64,000 nt of DNA from Bacteroides mediterraneensis (lineage in GTDB: Bacteria; Bacteroidota; Bacteroidia; Bacteroidales; Bacteroidaceae). Shown in pieces: positions 51,458-60,673 of the stretch (position 1 is its first letter; each line of letters opens with the position of its first letter). The position numbers and the translations under genes are program-made. The stretch is taken from NCBI RefSeq assembly GCF_025993685.1, contig NZ_DAJPEN010000001.1, positions 1,364,001 through 1,428,000 of the forward strand. Reading direction: 5' to 3'. The notes beneath the pieces are model-generated. The model did no database searches. It was not told the DNA's origin and saw only the letters and a list, made by a program, of their open reading frames with translations.

Positions 51458-52719
51458 ATCTTTCCTTTTTTTGTAAATAATGAGATAATTGGCCAAAGAT
51501 ATCTATGTTTACCAATAAACATTTGAAATTTTGCAAATAAATAATATAGAGCAGATTTTAATCGCATAGTAGGAACTAATGTCACATCATATTTAGGCAA
51601 TTTTATACCCAACATTCTACAAAATGCAAAAACTCCATTTACTCGTCCTTTCTTCAATCGTATTGCGATTTGACAGTTTATCAGCTCATCTTTACTTAAT
51701 GGTGATATTTCAACATATCCGGCTAAATTCGCTTCTTTTAACAAGTTATCAAATAAGGATTTTCGAATGACTACTGAGTTTACTCCTACAGTATCTTTCT
51801 TAAATTTACCTACATGAATATCTCCAAAAGCGATATCTGCCATTTCTGCAAAGTGATCTGTACAAAACAAACACCTATTTGGTATAAAGAAACTCTTTAG
51901 AGGATGATAATATAATTGAAATGGAATCTTTGTTGTGCCCATTTTATCAATAGCTACCATTGATCCCAAACACCCTTCATCTCGATATTGAAAATAAGAA
52001 AGAGAAGCCTTATCAATTTTATTTTTTTTAAATACATACTCTGTAAGATTGAATGTCCTTCCACACGAACAATATAAACCTATATAGCCTAAAATGTGAC
52101 TTTTAAAATCTTTATCAAGCATCTCATATTTGCGAAATCCTTGCATTATGCAAGGTAAGCCGACAATAATAACTTTTCCCTTTTCCTTTTTAACTTGCTT
52201 AATAATACCGTTAAATTTTACAGGACAATATTTGGAACTTCGTGTTCTATACAACTCACTACTTTTGTGTATAAGAATTGTTCTGTTAAGAAAAGGTGAC
52301 TTTAAATCATTTTCTGAAACAACTGCCGCTGATATGTAACCTTTATCAAGCAAAAATGCAATAAAAGCAGAAAGTAATCCTCCTGAGGCTCCATGCCACC
52401 GTGTTTCGGTGTCAGTTGCGTAACCATAATATGAAGATAAATAATAGCCAATTTTGTAATCGTAAATAGTCCTTTCCTGCCCATAGAGTTGTTTTGAAAT
52501 AGACATAATACTGCAACCTACACCAGGACAAACCATACTACATTTATGACAACCTTTAGAGTTTATGCAGGTTGTTGAATTAATTTGGGGGCGGTATTCA
52601 CCATTATCAGTGTTTATGGTTATTGAGTTAGTTGGGCAAACGTCTGCACAGAGACCACACCCTAAACACAAATTGTGTGTAAGGGTATACGATATATTGG
52701 GGTGTTTCGTCATTGTCAT
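51451..52719 (-). CDS. ferredoxin / F420-hydrogenase beta-like protein
   Basis: 422-residue iron-sulfur protein. The N-terminus has two 4Fe-4S motifs (CLGCGLCADVCP and CINSKGCHKCSMVCPG). The rest is the coenzyme F420 hydrogenase/dehydrogenase beta-subunit fold (GASGGLLSAFIAFLLDKG, VIIVGLPCIMQGFRKYE, CLFCTDHFAEMADIAFGDIH). Bacteroides do not use F420, so it likely moves electrons with a flavin. Its neighbour is a pyruvyl transferase; a redox step on a sugar or its pyruvyl group is possible but unproved. It overlaps the WbsX-like gene by 4 bases. Confidence 0.88.
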   Translation of the reverse strand: MTMTKHPNISYTLTHNLCLGCGLCADVCPTNSITINTDNGEYRPQINSTTCINSKGCHKCSMVCPGVGCSIMSISKQLYGQERTIYDYKIGYYLSSYYGYATDTETRWHGASGGLLSAFIAFLLDKGYISAAVVSENDLKSPFLNRTILIHKSSELYRTRSSKYCPVKFNGIIKQVKKEKGKVIIVGLPCIMQGFRKYEMLDKDFKSHILGYIGLYCSCGRTFNLTEYVFKKNKIDKASLSYFQYRDEGCLGSMVAIDKMGTTKIPFQLYYHPLKSFFIPNRCLFCTDHFAEMADIAFGDIHVGKFKKDTVGVNSVVIRKSLFDNLLKEANLAGYVEISPLSKDELINCQIAIRLKKGRVNGVFAFCRMLGIKLPKYDVTLVPTMRLKSALYYLFAKFQMFIGKHRYLWPIISLFTKKGKIC

Positions 52720-53810
52720 TTAATTTCACTGGCTAACGCTTTAATGAACTCATGCCCATATTTTAAATCAGGTTCCATATAATTTCCTTCTCCCCATTCA
52801 TTCCATGATTTTAAGAAAATAATTTTATGTTCATCCTGCTTGTTTTTTACATATTTAAGAATATTATGCACATGCTCTTTAAAAAGTTTTGGAGTGGAGT
52901 TATAATAAATTACACCATGTTTACCAGCCCTAGCAGATCTGTCATATCCAGGAAGGATTGTTGGATATACATTTTCATCATAAAATTCATCAGTCTCCCA
53001 ATATTTGATAATATTAGCATAATCAAATTTGGCTAATGATGCTCCCAGTTTGTAGGAAAACAATGTTTTTAAGCGACGTCTCCAGCTTGCACCCATTACT
53101 GCAGCCTCGGCTTGCCACATTCTATTGTCTATTACTGCATCATACCCTAAATCTAGCAATTGCTGTAAAGTTGTTGTACGTCCTACAAGGTTTCCTACAA
53201 AATGAATTCCCGGTAATCCATTTTGTATAGCCAAATTCTGCCAGATTTCTATAAATTCTTTGGAATTAGGAATTGATGTAGGAGCAAAGACAGTAAATAA
53301 AGGTTTACCATCAACTGTGATATAGCGAGAATCCTTAAATGCAGGAAGGCAATAGTTAAAATGGTTTATATAATCTTCTTTTCCAGGATAAAGCATTTCC
53401 ATGATCATTTCTTGCTTTTGGAAAGATTTATGCTGCCACGTTTTCGTTTGCCACGAATGATTTGCCCACCCTAAACAAAATGGAAAATCTGGTTTCCCGG
53501 AGTTTAGAACCTCATGAAATGGACGCTCCAGTAACGTACGACCATTACCAAAATAATAATGCCAATACATAAAACCTTCTATGCCTGCTTCTCTGGCCAT
53601 TTCTGCTTGTGCCTCTCTAATCTCAGGAATACGCAAATCATAAAAGCCTAAATCCGCCGGTATTCGTGGCTGGTAATGCCCTTTAAATAACGGTTTTGCT
53701 AAGACTACATTTCTCCACTCGGTAAATCCTTTACCCCAATATTTATCATTTTCTGGTATAGGGTGATATTGAGGTAAATACATTGCGATTACCCTTGCTT
53801 TTACTTCCAT
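52716..53810 (-). CDS. WbsX-like glycosyltransferase/glycosidase-fold protein
   Basis: 364-residue protein of the WbsX family found in O-antigen and capsule loci. The signature starts at the N-terminus: AMYLPQYHPIPENDKYWG then GFTEWRNVVLAKPLF. It continues GIEGFMYWHYYFGNGRTLL, FPFCLGWANHSW and IFLKSWNEWGEGNYMEPD near the end. The fold is related to glycoside hydrolase family 99-type barrels, so glycosidase or transferase activity are both possible. No signal peptide, consistent with a cytoplasmic role in repeat-unit assembly. Confidence 0.85.
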   Translation of the reverse strand: MEVKARVIAMYLPQYHPIPENDKYWGKGFTEWRNVVLAKPLFKGHYQPRIPADLGFYDLRIPEIREAQAEMAREAGIEGFMYWHYYFGNGRTLLERPFHEVLNSGKPDFPFCLGWANHSWQTKTWQHKSFQKQEMIMEMLYPGKEDYINHFNYCLPAFKDSRYITVDGKPLFTVFAPTSIPNSKEFIEIWQNLAIQNGLPGIHFVGNLVGRTTTLQQLLDLGYDAVIDNRMWQAEAAVMGASWRRRLKTLFSYKLGASLAKFDYANIIKYWETDEFYDENVYPTILPGYDRSARAGKHGVIYYNSTPKLFKEHVHNILKYVKNKQDEHKIIFLKSWNEWGEGNYMEPDLKYGHEFIKALASEIK

Positions 53811-53864
53811 TTTTATTTGTTTTATTTAAATTGTTAAATTCTGTATAACTTATTATCTCAAAAG

Positions 53865-55034
53865 TCATTTATTACGCTGAAGTATTAAATCTAAAAGTTT
53901 TTGCAAATCTTTTTGTTGTTTTAGACTTATGATGTCATATCGCTTTTTTGATTTTTCAGCAACCTCATTGTAATTTAATTCATTTAATGAGCATAAAGCC
54001 CTATATATGTCTGATGTATAGAATGGTGAAAATGATATGGATGCATCGCCTACAATTTCAGGAATAGATGTTACATTTGAACATAATATTGGCTTACCAT
54101 ACATCATAGCCTCAAGGGGGGGATAACCAAAGCCTTCAAAAAAAGAAGGAAATATAAATGCATAACAATATTTCATAGCATTAGCTAAATCTGATTCACT
54201 CAAATATGGAAGAACGACATGATTGGTATACTCGGATTTGGGATAACCTACAGTGATAAGTAAACTGTTATAACCATCATTTTCGGCAAAACGCTTAAAA
54301 GCAGCAATTGTTTTATAAGCATTTTTATTTTTTCTATTAGCACTTATCATCAGATAATATCTCTTTTTGCTTTTTATCAATTCTCTTAATACTTCATTTT
54401 CTATGTTGTTATTTAAGTTTGAAATACGATGCGGACTATATAACACGGATATTTTATTGTCAGGGATATCATAAAAGTATTTTATTGAATATTTTGAGAA
54501 GTTTGACACCGTTATTATTTTCGCATTTGGGTTGGATATTAATGTCTTTAATAGGCACTCAACTCCTTTAATCCTCCGTGGCTTACCTCCACTAAGAAGA
54601 ATACGAATTTTGAAAAGCATATATTTAATAATGTGTTGGAAGAATATTAAATGAGATAACTTATTATAAAAATATTCTTCATCACATAAGTCGTGTATAA
54701 CACAAATAACTGGACATGTCAAACTTTTCACATCATATTTTGTCCAATATTGCCCTGCACCAATAAAAACCTTGTCAATTTTATTTATTTGAATAATCTC
54801 TGCCAACGTATGGTTTTTAATGTCAATGACATAAATTCCTAAAGCTTGTAAAGCTTTAGGAGAAAAATCATCATAAGCATATTTCCCTATTGAAGAGTCT
54901 ATTAAGCCATAAAAAGTTATTTCCGATGTTGATACTTTACTTTCTTTTAAGAGAGAATAAAACACTTTGCGTATATACTCTGCGGCGCCACCTATGAAAT
55001 GTTGGGTAGTGATGAAGTCAAATAAAAGTCTCAT
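53865..55034 (-). CDS. family 4 glycosyltransferase
   Basis: 389-residue GT-B glycosyltransferase. The acceptor-side N-terminus is short (LLFDFITTQHFIGGAAEYI). The donor domain has YYLMISANRKNKNAYKTI and FIFPSFFEGFGYPPLEAMMYG, the E-x7-E signature of the family, and SNVTSIPEIVGDASI after it. The gene is AT-rich like its neighbours. It sits between the WbsX-like gene and a family 8 transferase. Confidence 0.88.
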   Translation of the reverse strand: MRLLFDFITTQHFIGGAAEYIRKVFYSLLKESKVSTSEITFYGLIDSSIGKYAYDDFSPKALQALGIYVIDIKNHTLAEIIQINKIDKVFIGAGQYWTKYDVKSLTCPVICVIHDLCDEEYFYNKLSHLIFFQHIIKYMLFKIRILLSGGKPRRIKGVECLLKTLISNPNAKIITVSNFSKYSIKYFYDIPDNKISVLYSPHRISNLNNNIENEVLRELIKSKKRYYLMISANRKNKNAYKTIAAFKRFAENDGYNSLLITVGYPKSEYTNHVVLPYLSESDLANAMKYCYAFIFPSFFEGFGYPPLEAMMYGKPILCSNVTSIPEIVGDASISFSPFYTSDIYRALCSLNELNYNEVAEKSKKRYDIISLKQQKDLQKLLDLILQRNK

Positions 55035-55086
55035 TGTATATTAATTGTTACATTTCGTATGTATTTATGCCTATTATTAATGTTAA

Positions 55087-56136
55087 TTATCTTAAGAATT
55101 TTTCATATCTAAAATATTTTACTTGATTTATCCATTTTTGTCTATTGTTTGTTATTTTAAAAAGGCAAATTTTCATCAATCTGTACATATTTATGAATTC
55201 TTTAATCAAGCCTGAAATAATGAAAGGTAAATAGGGATCTATATTTTTCCAGTAAACTACATCGATGCACCAAAACAAGGCTTTCAATTTTTCCTTTAAG
55301 GTCGTTTCTTCAATTTTGGGAGATTTAAAGCCTGATAATTTAAGGTATTTTAAGTAGTAACTTCTTTTTAAAGACATAAGATTCTGCCATGGTTTTATAT
55401 GGGCACAATAATGATATATTTGTGGTTGAGTATAATACTCTACGTAATCAAACATCTTATAACCTTCCCAAAAAATATTTTTTGCCATTGGCGATACATT
55501 CCATTTGGGAGGCAATAGAAACCATTGATCTCTAAAAACGTAATTGAACACATCTTGATCGTGTAGGTATACTGGCGTTCGTTCTTTTTTTGCAAAGTCC
55601 AGACATTTCCTTTCGCTGTCATGACTACGCCAATAATCAAGATTTATATACATCATTCCTGAGCAAAAAGTTTTTGTACCAACAGGATGGTTAATTTGAC
55701 GACGATGAGTATCCGAAAACGGCATAGGATCTAAACAGGCAGCCAATGCAAAGTCTGATAAATCAATGTGAAATAGCTCACTGACATCTCCCAATACAAC
55801 AATATCGCAATCTAAATATAAAACGGTTTTCAGTTCTGAGAGAATTGACGGTAATAATAGTCTGTAATAAGCAGCCTTTGTTAATGGACGTTTATTTCTA
55901 AACTTCACTCCATCTAAAATATTTTCGTTTACTTTGTAGAAATAGACCTCATTACCATAACGAGTAGCAAGTGAACGTAATTGCTCTTGATTATTCTCCG
56001 ATAAACAATTTATTAAGATGTGTACGAAAAAATTTTTCTCTGTATTATTTTCAAAAAGTGAACAAAGCATAACCATACAATGTTGGACATACTTGTCATC
56101 AGTACTGCACGTTATATTAAAATTTTCTTCTTTCAT
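55087..56136 (-). CDS. family 8 glycosyltransferase
   Basis: 349-residue GT-A, retaining transferase of the LgtC/GspA type using UDP-Gal or UDP-Glc. The N-terminus ITCSTDDKYVQHCMVMLCSL and the metal-binding DxD in LKTVLYLDCDIVVLGDVSEL are diagnostic. The central block TFCSGMMYINLDYWR and YLHDQDVFNYVF follow, and a membrane-facing, basic C-terminal helix region ends the protein (about 290-349). Its start overlaps the acyltransferase gene end by 4 bases. Confidence 0.92.
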   Translation of the reverse strand: MKEENFNITCSTDDKYVQHCMVMLCSLFENNTEKNFFVHILINCLSENNQEQLRSLATRYGNEVYFYKVNENILDGVKFRNKRPLTKAAYYRLLLPSILSELKTVLYLDCDIVVLGDVSELFHIDLSDFALAACLDPMPFSDTHRRQINHPVGTKTFCSGMMYINLDYWRSHDSERKCLDFAKKERTPVYLHDQDVFNYVFRDQWFLLPPKWNVSPMAKNIFWEGYKMFDYVEYYTQPQIYHYCAHIKPWQNLMSLKRSYYLKYLKLSGFKSPKIEETTLKEKLKALFWCIDVVYWKNIDPYLPFIISGLIKEFINMYRLMKICLFKITNNRQKWINQVKYFRYEKFLR

Positions 56137-57173
56137 ATTTTACTTTTTAATTTTTCTATAAAATTATGTATGGGAACGCAAATTATTAAAGACACTATTA
56201 CAGTCGATAATACAGCAGCAGTGTCACCTACGATATTTTCCAAATATTGGTATCCTGTAAGACTTACAGCGAATCTGTAAACAACAATGTGAAGTATGTA
56301 AATTTCCAATGAATACTGCCCCATCCATCTAAAACCTTTCATTAGTATGTTTTCCAAATTAAACTTATATAGCAAAAAGAATATCATTGAAATTAATGGT
56401 AAATAAAATAACTGTTTCATATCACTGTAATAAGAACCACTAATCCATTCTCCATATTTCAATGTTAATAGTTTTAATATCAATATAATGAAGACAACTC
56501 CGCACCAATATAATGCAATAGTTTTTTTGCTAATATTTCCAAGAGAAAATCTCGCAATATAAATTCCAACAATGAAGATGGGAGAATGTCTTAATGCTAT
56601 TTCAATTTGAGAATATTTTAGGGGAAAATAATATTCAATTAAAATATTTACTGCAATGAGAGTAAATATTAAGACAAGAGTGTTTATTGAAGAAAATAAT
56701 AATCTTTTCCTGTTCACACATTTATAAAAAATAGGAAAAAGCAAATAAAGAACTAAAGAAAAAGCCACATACCATGCTCCAATATAATTGCCATTAAACC
56801 AAAAGTCCAAACTTGTTACCTTAAGAAATAATCTCAATAACGAATATTTCTCGATAAAGAATTCATATATCAGATATGGTGAGACCATTACCATAAATGG
56901 AAATAAAACACGCTGAAATCTCTTAAGATAGAAAGGGATAATCTTACATCCTTTATTCATGGAATAAAACAGTCCGAAGCCTGATAATAAAAGAAAAGTT
57001 TCTACATGTAAGACTTTGGAAATAAAATCCAAGACTACATTGTGGGCATTTAACCGCCCCATTATATGGTCAATAATAATGCCACACATTGTTATTCCCA
57101 TCAATTCTGTGCGGAATTTACTCCATCTAGAGAAATCGGTAAACATGAGTTTTATAACATTCATAAGCATCAA
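56133..57173 (-). CDS. acyltransferase 3 family membrane protein
   Basis: Second polytopic O-acyltransferase of the operon, 346 residues with about ten hydrophobic helices. The N-terminal helix ELMGITMCGIIIDHIMG carries the His, and HVETFLLLSGFGLFYSMNKG plus FYLKRFQRVLFPFMVM are family blocks. It probably acetylates a repeat-unit sugar. The presence of two such enzymes plus two hexapeptide transferases in one operon implies a heavily decorated polysaccharide. Confidence 0.85.
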   Translation of the reverse strand: MMLMNVIKLMFTDFSRWSKFRTELMGITMCGIIIDHIMGRLNAHNVVLDFISKVLHVETFLLLSGFGLFYSMNKGCKIIPFYLKRFQRVLFPFMVMVSPYLIYEFFIEKYSLLRLFLKVTSLDFWFNGNYIGAWYVAFSLVLYLLFPIFYKCVNRKRLLFSSINTLVLIFTLIAVNILIEYYFPLKYSQIEIALRHSPIFIVGIYIARFSLGNISKKTIALYWCGVVFIILILKLLTLKYGEWISGSYYSDMKQLFYLPLISMIFFLLYKFNLENILMKGFRWMGQYSLEIYILHIVVYRFAVSLTGYQYLENIVGDTAAVLSTVIVSLIICVPIHNFIEKLKSKI

Positions 57174-57183
57174 TAATATGAAT

Positions 57184-57867
57184 TTATTTAATTCGTTCTC
57201 TTCCCCAATATATTTCTTGTTTTAATATTCTTGCTGGATTTCCAGCTACTATGCTTCCATTCGGGACTTTTAATCCAGCAACAACACTTTGTGTCCCAAT
57301 TATTGAATTATTGCCAATAACACTACCTTTTAAAATTGTCGCCCCATAGCCAATCCATACCTTATCCCCAATCTTCACATCCTTAGCATAATTAATTTTA
57401 ACTCCATGAGCGTTATAGATAGTATGTGAGTCGCCGTTGCGTACAAATATATTTGATGAAAACATACAGTCCTTTCCAATTGTTACTTTTGTATCGTATT
57501 CTCTTAAAATGAAGGAACATCCTTGAAAATCGGAATCTCTACCAATTTCTAACATGTTATTTTCGTTTTCTATCAATATTATTGACTTATTATAAAATTT
57601 TACATTTTTACAAATAACAAGTGAGTTATTCTTACCTGATACTTTAATTTTTACATTTTTTAGAATAACGCCATCTTCTATCATAATCCTATTTCCTTTT
57701 CCGCTAAGTCTTATAGAACTATTTATTAGGAGTCCATGGCACGAAAATTTGTTTTCATAATTATAACTTGCATTGTAAAAAGGTTTCTGTATAACTTTAA
57801 AAAAGACTTTAAAAGAAAACTGTGACAGACGTGTCATTACATGCTGGATATAAAAAAAAATATTCAT
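57184..57867 (-). CDS. hexapeptide-repeat acyltransferase
   Basis: 227-residue left-handed beta-helix transferase. Hexapeptide turns run from about residue 60 (RIMIEDGVILKNVKIKVSG) through VTIGKDCMFSSNIFVRNGD and VKIGDKVWIGYGATILKGS to IGTQSVVAGLKVPNGSIVAGN with PARILK at the end. The His of NGDSHTIY is in place of the usual catalytic His-Xaa region. Likely an O-acetyltransferase. It lies between the polymerase and the second acyltransferase 3 gene. Confidence 0.85.
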   Translation of the reverse strand: MNIFFYIQHVMTRLSQFSFKVFFKVIQKPFYNASYNYENKFSCHGLLINSSIRLSGKGNRIMIEDGVILKNVKIKVSGKNNSLVICKNVKFYNKSIILIENENNMLEIGRDSDFQGCSFILREYDTKVTIGKDCMFSSNIFVRNGDSHTIYNAHGVKINYAKDVKIGDKVWIGYGATILKGSVIGNNSIIGTQSVVAGLKVPNGSIVAGNPARILKQEIYWGRERIK

Positions 57868-57891
57868 GTTATAAGTTCAAATTTTTTATGT

Positions 57892-59076
57892 TTATCTATT
57901 ATTCTTTGAAACCATCCTATACGGCATGTAATTATTTAAAGCAACACATGCTATCACAAACATGACCATTAACCATGTTTGAAATGAATTGTTATTCATA
58001 AATGCTACTCCCCAGGTTGCTATCATTATAAGGATTCTATCACGTAAATTATAATTAATTACGGCATGATATGTTATCATAATTTCGCAAACTACTTTTA
58101 TTGTTCCTACGATGAAACCCCAATATCCAAGATCAAGTAAAATACCATTCTCCAATAATAGGTCTGTTCCCGGGTAGCATATCTTTTGTCCTCCAAATAA
58201 GATTTCATAAAGAGACCATTGCCTGTTAAAAAAGGTATCAAAGGCTTCAAAACGAGTAATTGTTGAACTATCCGAAAAGTCAAAATCTGTTAATCTTCCC
58301 AGTAGTCCAGAATACGCAATCCATTCTATTAATGGTGGTAATGCGAAATATAAGATACCTACTATCACCAAGATATACCATATTTTAGCTTTATATAAGA
58401 TTGTTCTATAAACTAAAATTATTCCCCATATAATTAAAGCGCCTCTTGAGTTAAATGCCCATAAGGAAGCAAGACCCATAAAAATCAGAAAATATTTGTA
58501 TATTGGTTTTATAAAATTTGAACATAATAAAAACCCCAAGATTATAGAAATAGTATTTGCATTGTAAAGAGGATGAAACATTAAAGAAAAACTTCTAAAT
58601 GTAGACTCATCTAACATGATTGCTGAAGTTGCCGCATTATTTTCCGCACTTTTGTAATTAATAAAATGTGTTAATGTGGCTTTTTCATATAACGCAATGC
58701 TACATTCCACAAAGAAAAATATAAAAAATAAAAATATGAGAGGTCTTGGAATTCTCGCTTGTTGTTGGGCAGCAGCTAAAAGCATAACAGGAATTATGCG
58801 GATTAAAATAGTGTTATTGAAAGAGTCTTCAGTAGAGACATGTGCCATCTTTTGAAAAAAGAAACCTATTACTATTGATAAAATATAAACCATTGAAGTA
58901 GTAGGTATTTTATATTTTTTCAAATAAAAATAAATTATAAACAAAGCAGAAAACCAAATCAGTTTTCCTGATAAAACTCCACCTACATATTCATAAATAC
59001 CATAGATACTCGTACATGCAAGAATGAGCAGAAAGAATTGTAAGACAAAACTATCTTGTTTAGAGGACTTAAGCAT
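57892..59076 (-). CDS. wzy: O-antigen/capsule polymerase (Wzy-like)
   Basis: 394-residue polytopic membrane protein, about ten helices, placed directly after the flippase gene. It fits the O-antigen polymerase/ligase pattern: many short helices, a large periplasmic loop around 240-300 (YSGLLGRLTDFDFSDSSTI, RFEAFDTFFNRQWSLYEIL), and an Arg-rich start to that loop. These proteins share little sequence, so the call rests on topology and position. A ligase is unlikely because capsule loci rarely have one. Confidence 0.75.
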   Translation of the reverse strand: MLKSSKQDSFVLQFFLLILACTSIYGIYEYVGGVLSGKLIWFSALFIIYFYLKKYKIPTTSMVYILSIVIGFFFQKMAHVSTEDSFNNTILIRIIPVMLLAAAQQQARIPRPLIFLFFIFFFVECSIALYEKATLTHFINYKSAENNAATSAIMLDESTFRSFSLMFHPLYNANTISIILGFLLCSNFIKPIYKYFLIFMGLASLWAFNSRGALIIWGIILVYRTILYKAKIWYILVIVGILYFALPPLIEWIAYSGLLGRLTDFDFSDSSTITRFEAFDTFFNRQWSLYEILFGGQKICYPGTDLLLENGILLDLGYWGFIVGTIKVVCEIMITYHAVINYNLRDRILIMIATWGVAFMNNNSFQTWLMVMFVIACVALNNYMPYRMVSKNNR

Positions 59077-59082
59077 GTTAAT

Positions 59083-60615
59083 TTATTTAAACTTTATATT
59101 CCTTATTTTTTGAATTAGCATACTACGTTCATTCTTTTTCAGTCCACAAAATAGAACAAGTAAAGCAGTGATGATAAAAGAGCTAGAAGTCGTAATAAGC
59201 AAATTGGGTAGATTGTCGGTAAGATTATCAGCTATAGATTGTGAGATACCCCAACTTGTTAAGAATATCAAAATGCACCGTAGAACAACATCAAACAGAT
59301 ATGTGTGGATATTGTACGAAGGTATTATCCGATGAAGTAGGAAAAATCGGAAGAAAACGGCTATTGTATAAGTTAAAATTGTAGGATACATTACGGTATA
59401 GGGCTTACATCCAAGTTGTAGTAGAATGTAAGCGACAGGTAATTCAGAAAACATAATGATAGACACTCCAATCTGAAACCATTTTATATTTCCAGTTGCT
59501 TGAATAGCTGTAGTCACAGAGCCCGATAATGAATAAAGTAAGCACGCTAATATGGATAACACCATAAAAGCGGAAGTATATTCAGGAACAATTCCAAGCC
59601 ATAACTTCAACAAATAATCTATATTTACAATCACAGGAATAGAAATTACACTTAACAGGAAAAAAGTGAATCTTGCACCCGCATAAACAAGTTTCTGGCT
59701 TTCATGTAAATTCCCTCTGGCGTATTGTTTGGTTATTTGTGGGTTTATAGCCATAGCAAAATTTGTGGAAAAAGTATTTATTAGTGAAGAAACATTTATT
59801 CCTATCCCTCGAGCCGCATTGACGGTGGGTCCAAAAAATAAGTTTAAAATAATATTTGATATTTGATCTTTTAATGAGACTCCCATGTTGCCTAATACAC
59901 TCCATCCTGCAAATGAGAACATTTGTTTTGATAGTTCCATATCAAAAGTAAATTGATATTTACATTCTTCAAATTTTCGTTGGCAATACATTGAATATAA
60001 AAATCGGACGGTAATGGCAACGAAAGCTAATAAAATGGCATACAAAATAAGTTTATCTATGGAGGAAACGAGTAATGCATAGACAATTACAAGTTTCATT
60101 ATGACTTCAAAAATACTGATATATGCGTACACGTTCATTTTTTCATGAGCAACAATACATGCATTGTATGGTACACTGATGACAGTAAATATAAAAGTTA
60201 AAATTGAACATTGATATACCCAATTAACAGCGTACATACGTTCTACTGGTAGGTTTAGTTGGGTGTTTACAAACCACAAACCTAAAGTCTCACCTAAAAT
60301 TACAGAAATAAAAGCTATTGCAGCATGAATATTTATGGAAGTGCAGAATATCCTGCTCAAGCGCATTATATTTCCTCTGCCTAATTCAAATGATATGAAT
60401 CTTTGGGTGGAAGCAACCATTGCGCTATTTAAAAAAGAGGCCATGGTTATTACGCCTCCTACTACATTGTAGATTCCATAATCAGATACTCCAAGCACGT
60501 TTAAGACAACACGCGAGGTGAATAACCCTATCGCCATTGTAATAAACATGCGGATGTAGAGTAGTAGTGTATTCTTGGCTATGCGCTTGTTATTAACAGA
60601 AGTATTTTGATTCAT
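59083..60615 (-). CDS. wzx: capsule repeat-unit flippase (Wzx-like)
   Basis: 510-residue polytopic protein of the MOP/oligosaccharide flippase superfamily that moves lipid-linked repeat units across the inner membrane. About 12-14 helices are visible. The N-terminus RIAKNTLLLYIRMFITMAI and GLFTSRVVLNVLGVSDYGI (the family's typical first helices) and NSAMVASTQRFISFELGRG are clear. It ends with a hydrophobic helix and a basic tail. It lies between wzc and the polymerase. Confidence 0.92.
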   Translation of the reverse strand: MNQNTSVNNKRIAKNTLLLYIRMFITMAIGLFTSRVVLNVLGVSDYGIYNVVGGVITMASFLNSAMVASTQRFISFELGRGNIMRLSRIFCTSINIHAAIAFISVILGETLGLWFVNTQLNLPVERMYAVNWVYQCSILTFIFTVISVPYNACIVAHEKMNVYAYISIFEVIMKLVIVYALLVSSIDKLILYAILLAFVAITVRFLYSMYCQRKFEECKYQFTFDMELSKQMFSFAGWSVLGNMGVSLKDQISNIILNLFFGPTVNAARGIGINVSSLINTFSTNFAMAINPQITKQYARGNLHESQKLVYAGARFTFFLLSVISIPVIVNIDYLLKLWLGIVPEYTSAFMVLSILACLLYSLSGSVTTAIQATGNIKWFQIGVSIIMFSELPVAYILLQLGCKPYTVMYPTILTYTIAVFFRFFLLHRIIPSYNIHTYLFDVVLRCILIFLTSWGISQSIADNLTDNLPNLLITTSSSFIITALLVLFCGLKKNERSMLIQKIRNIKFK

Positions 60616-60673
60616 TGATTGTTTTAGTTAGCATTCTATTTTGAGAGTTTAGATGGAAAAACTGTTTTTTCTC

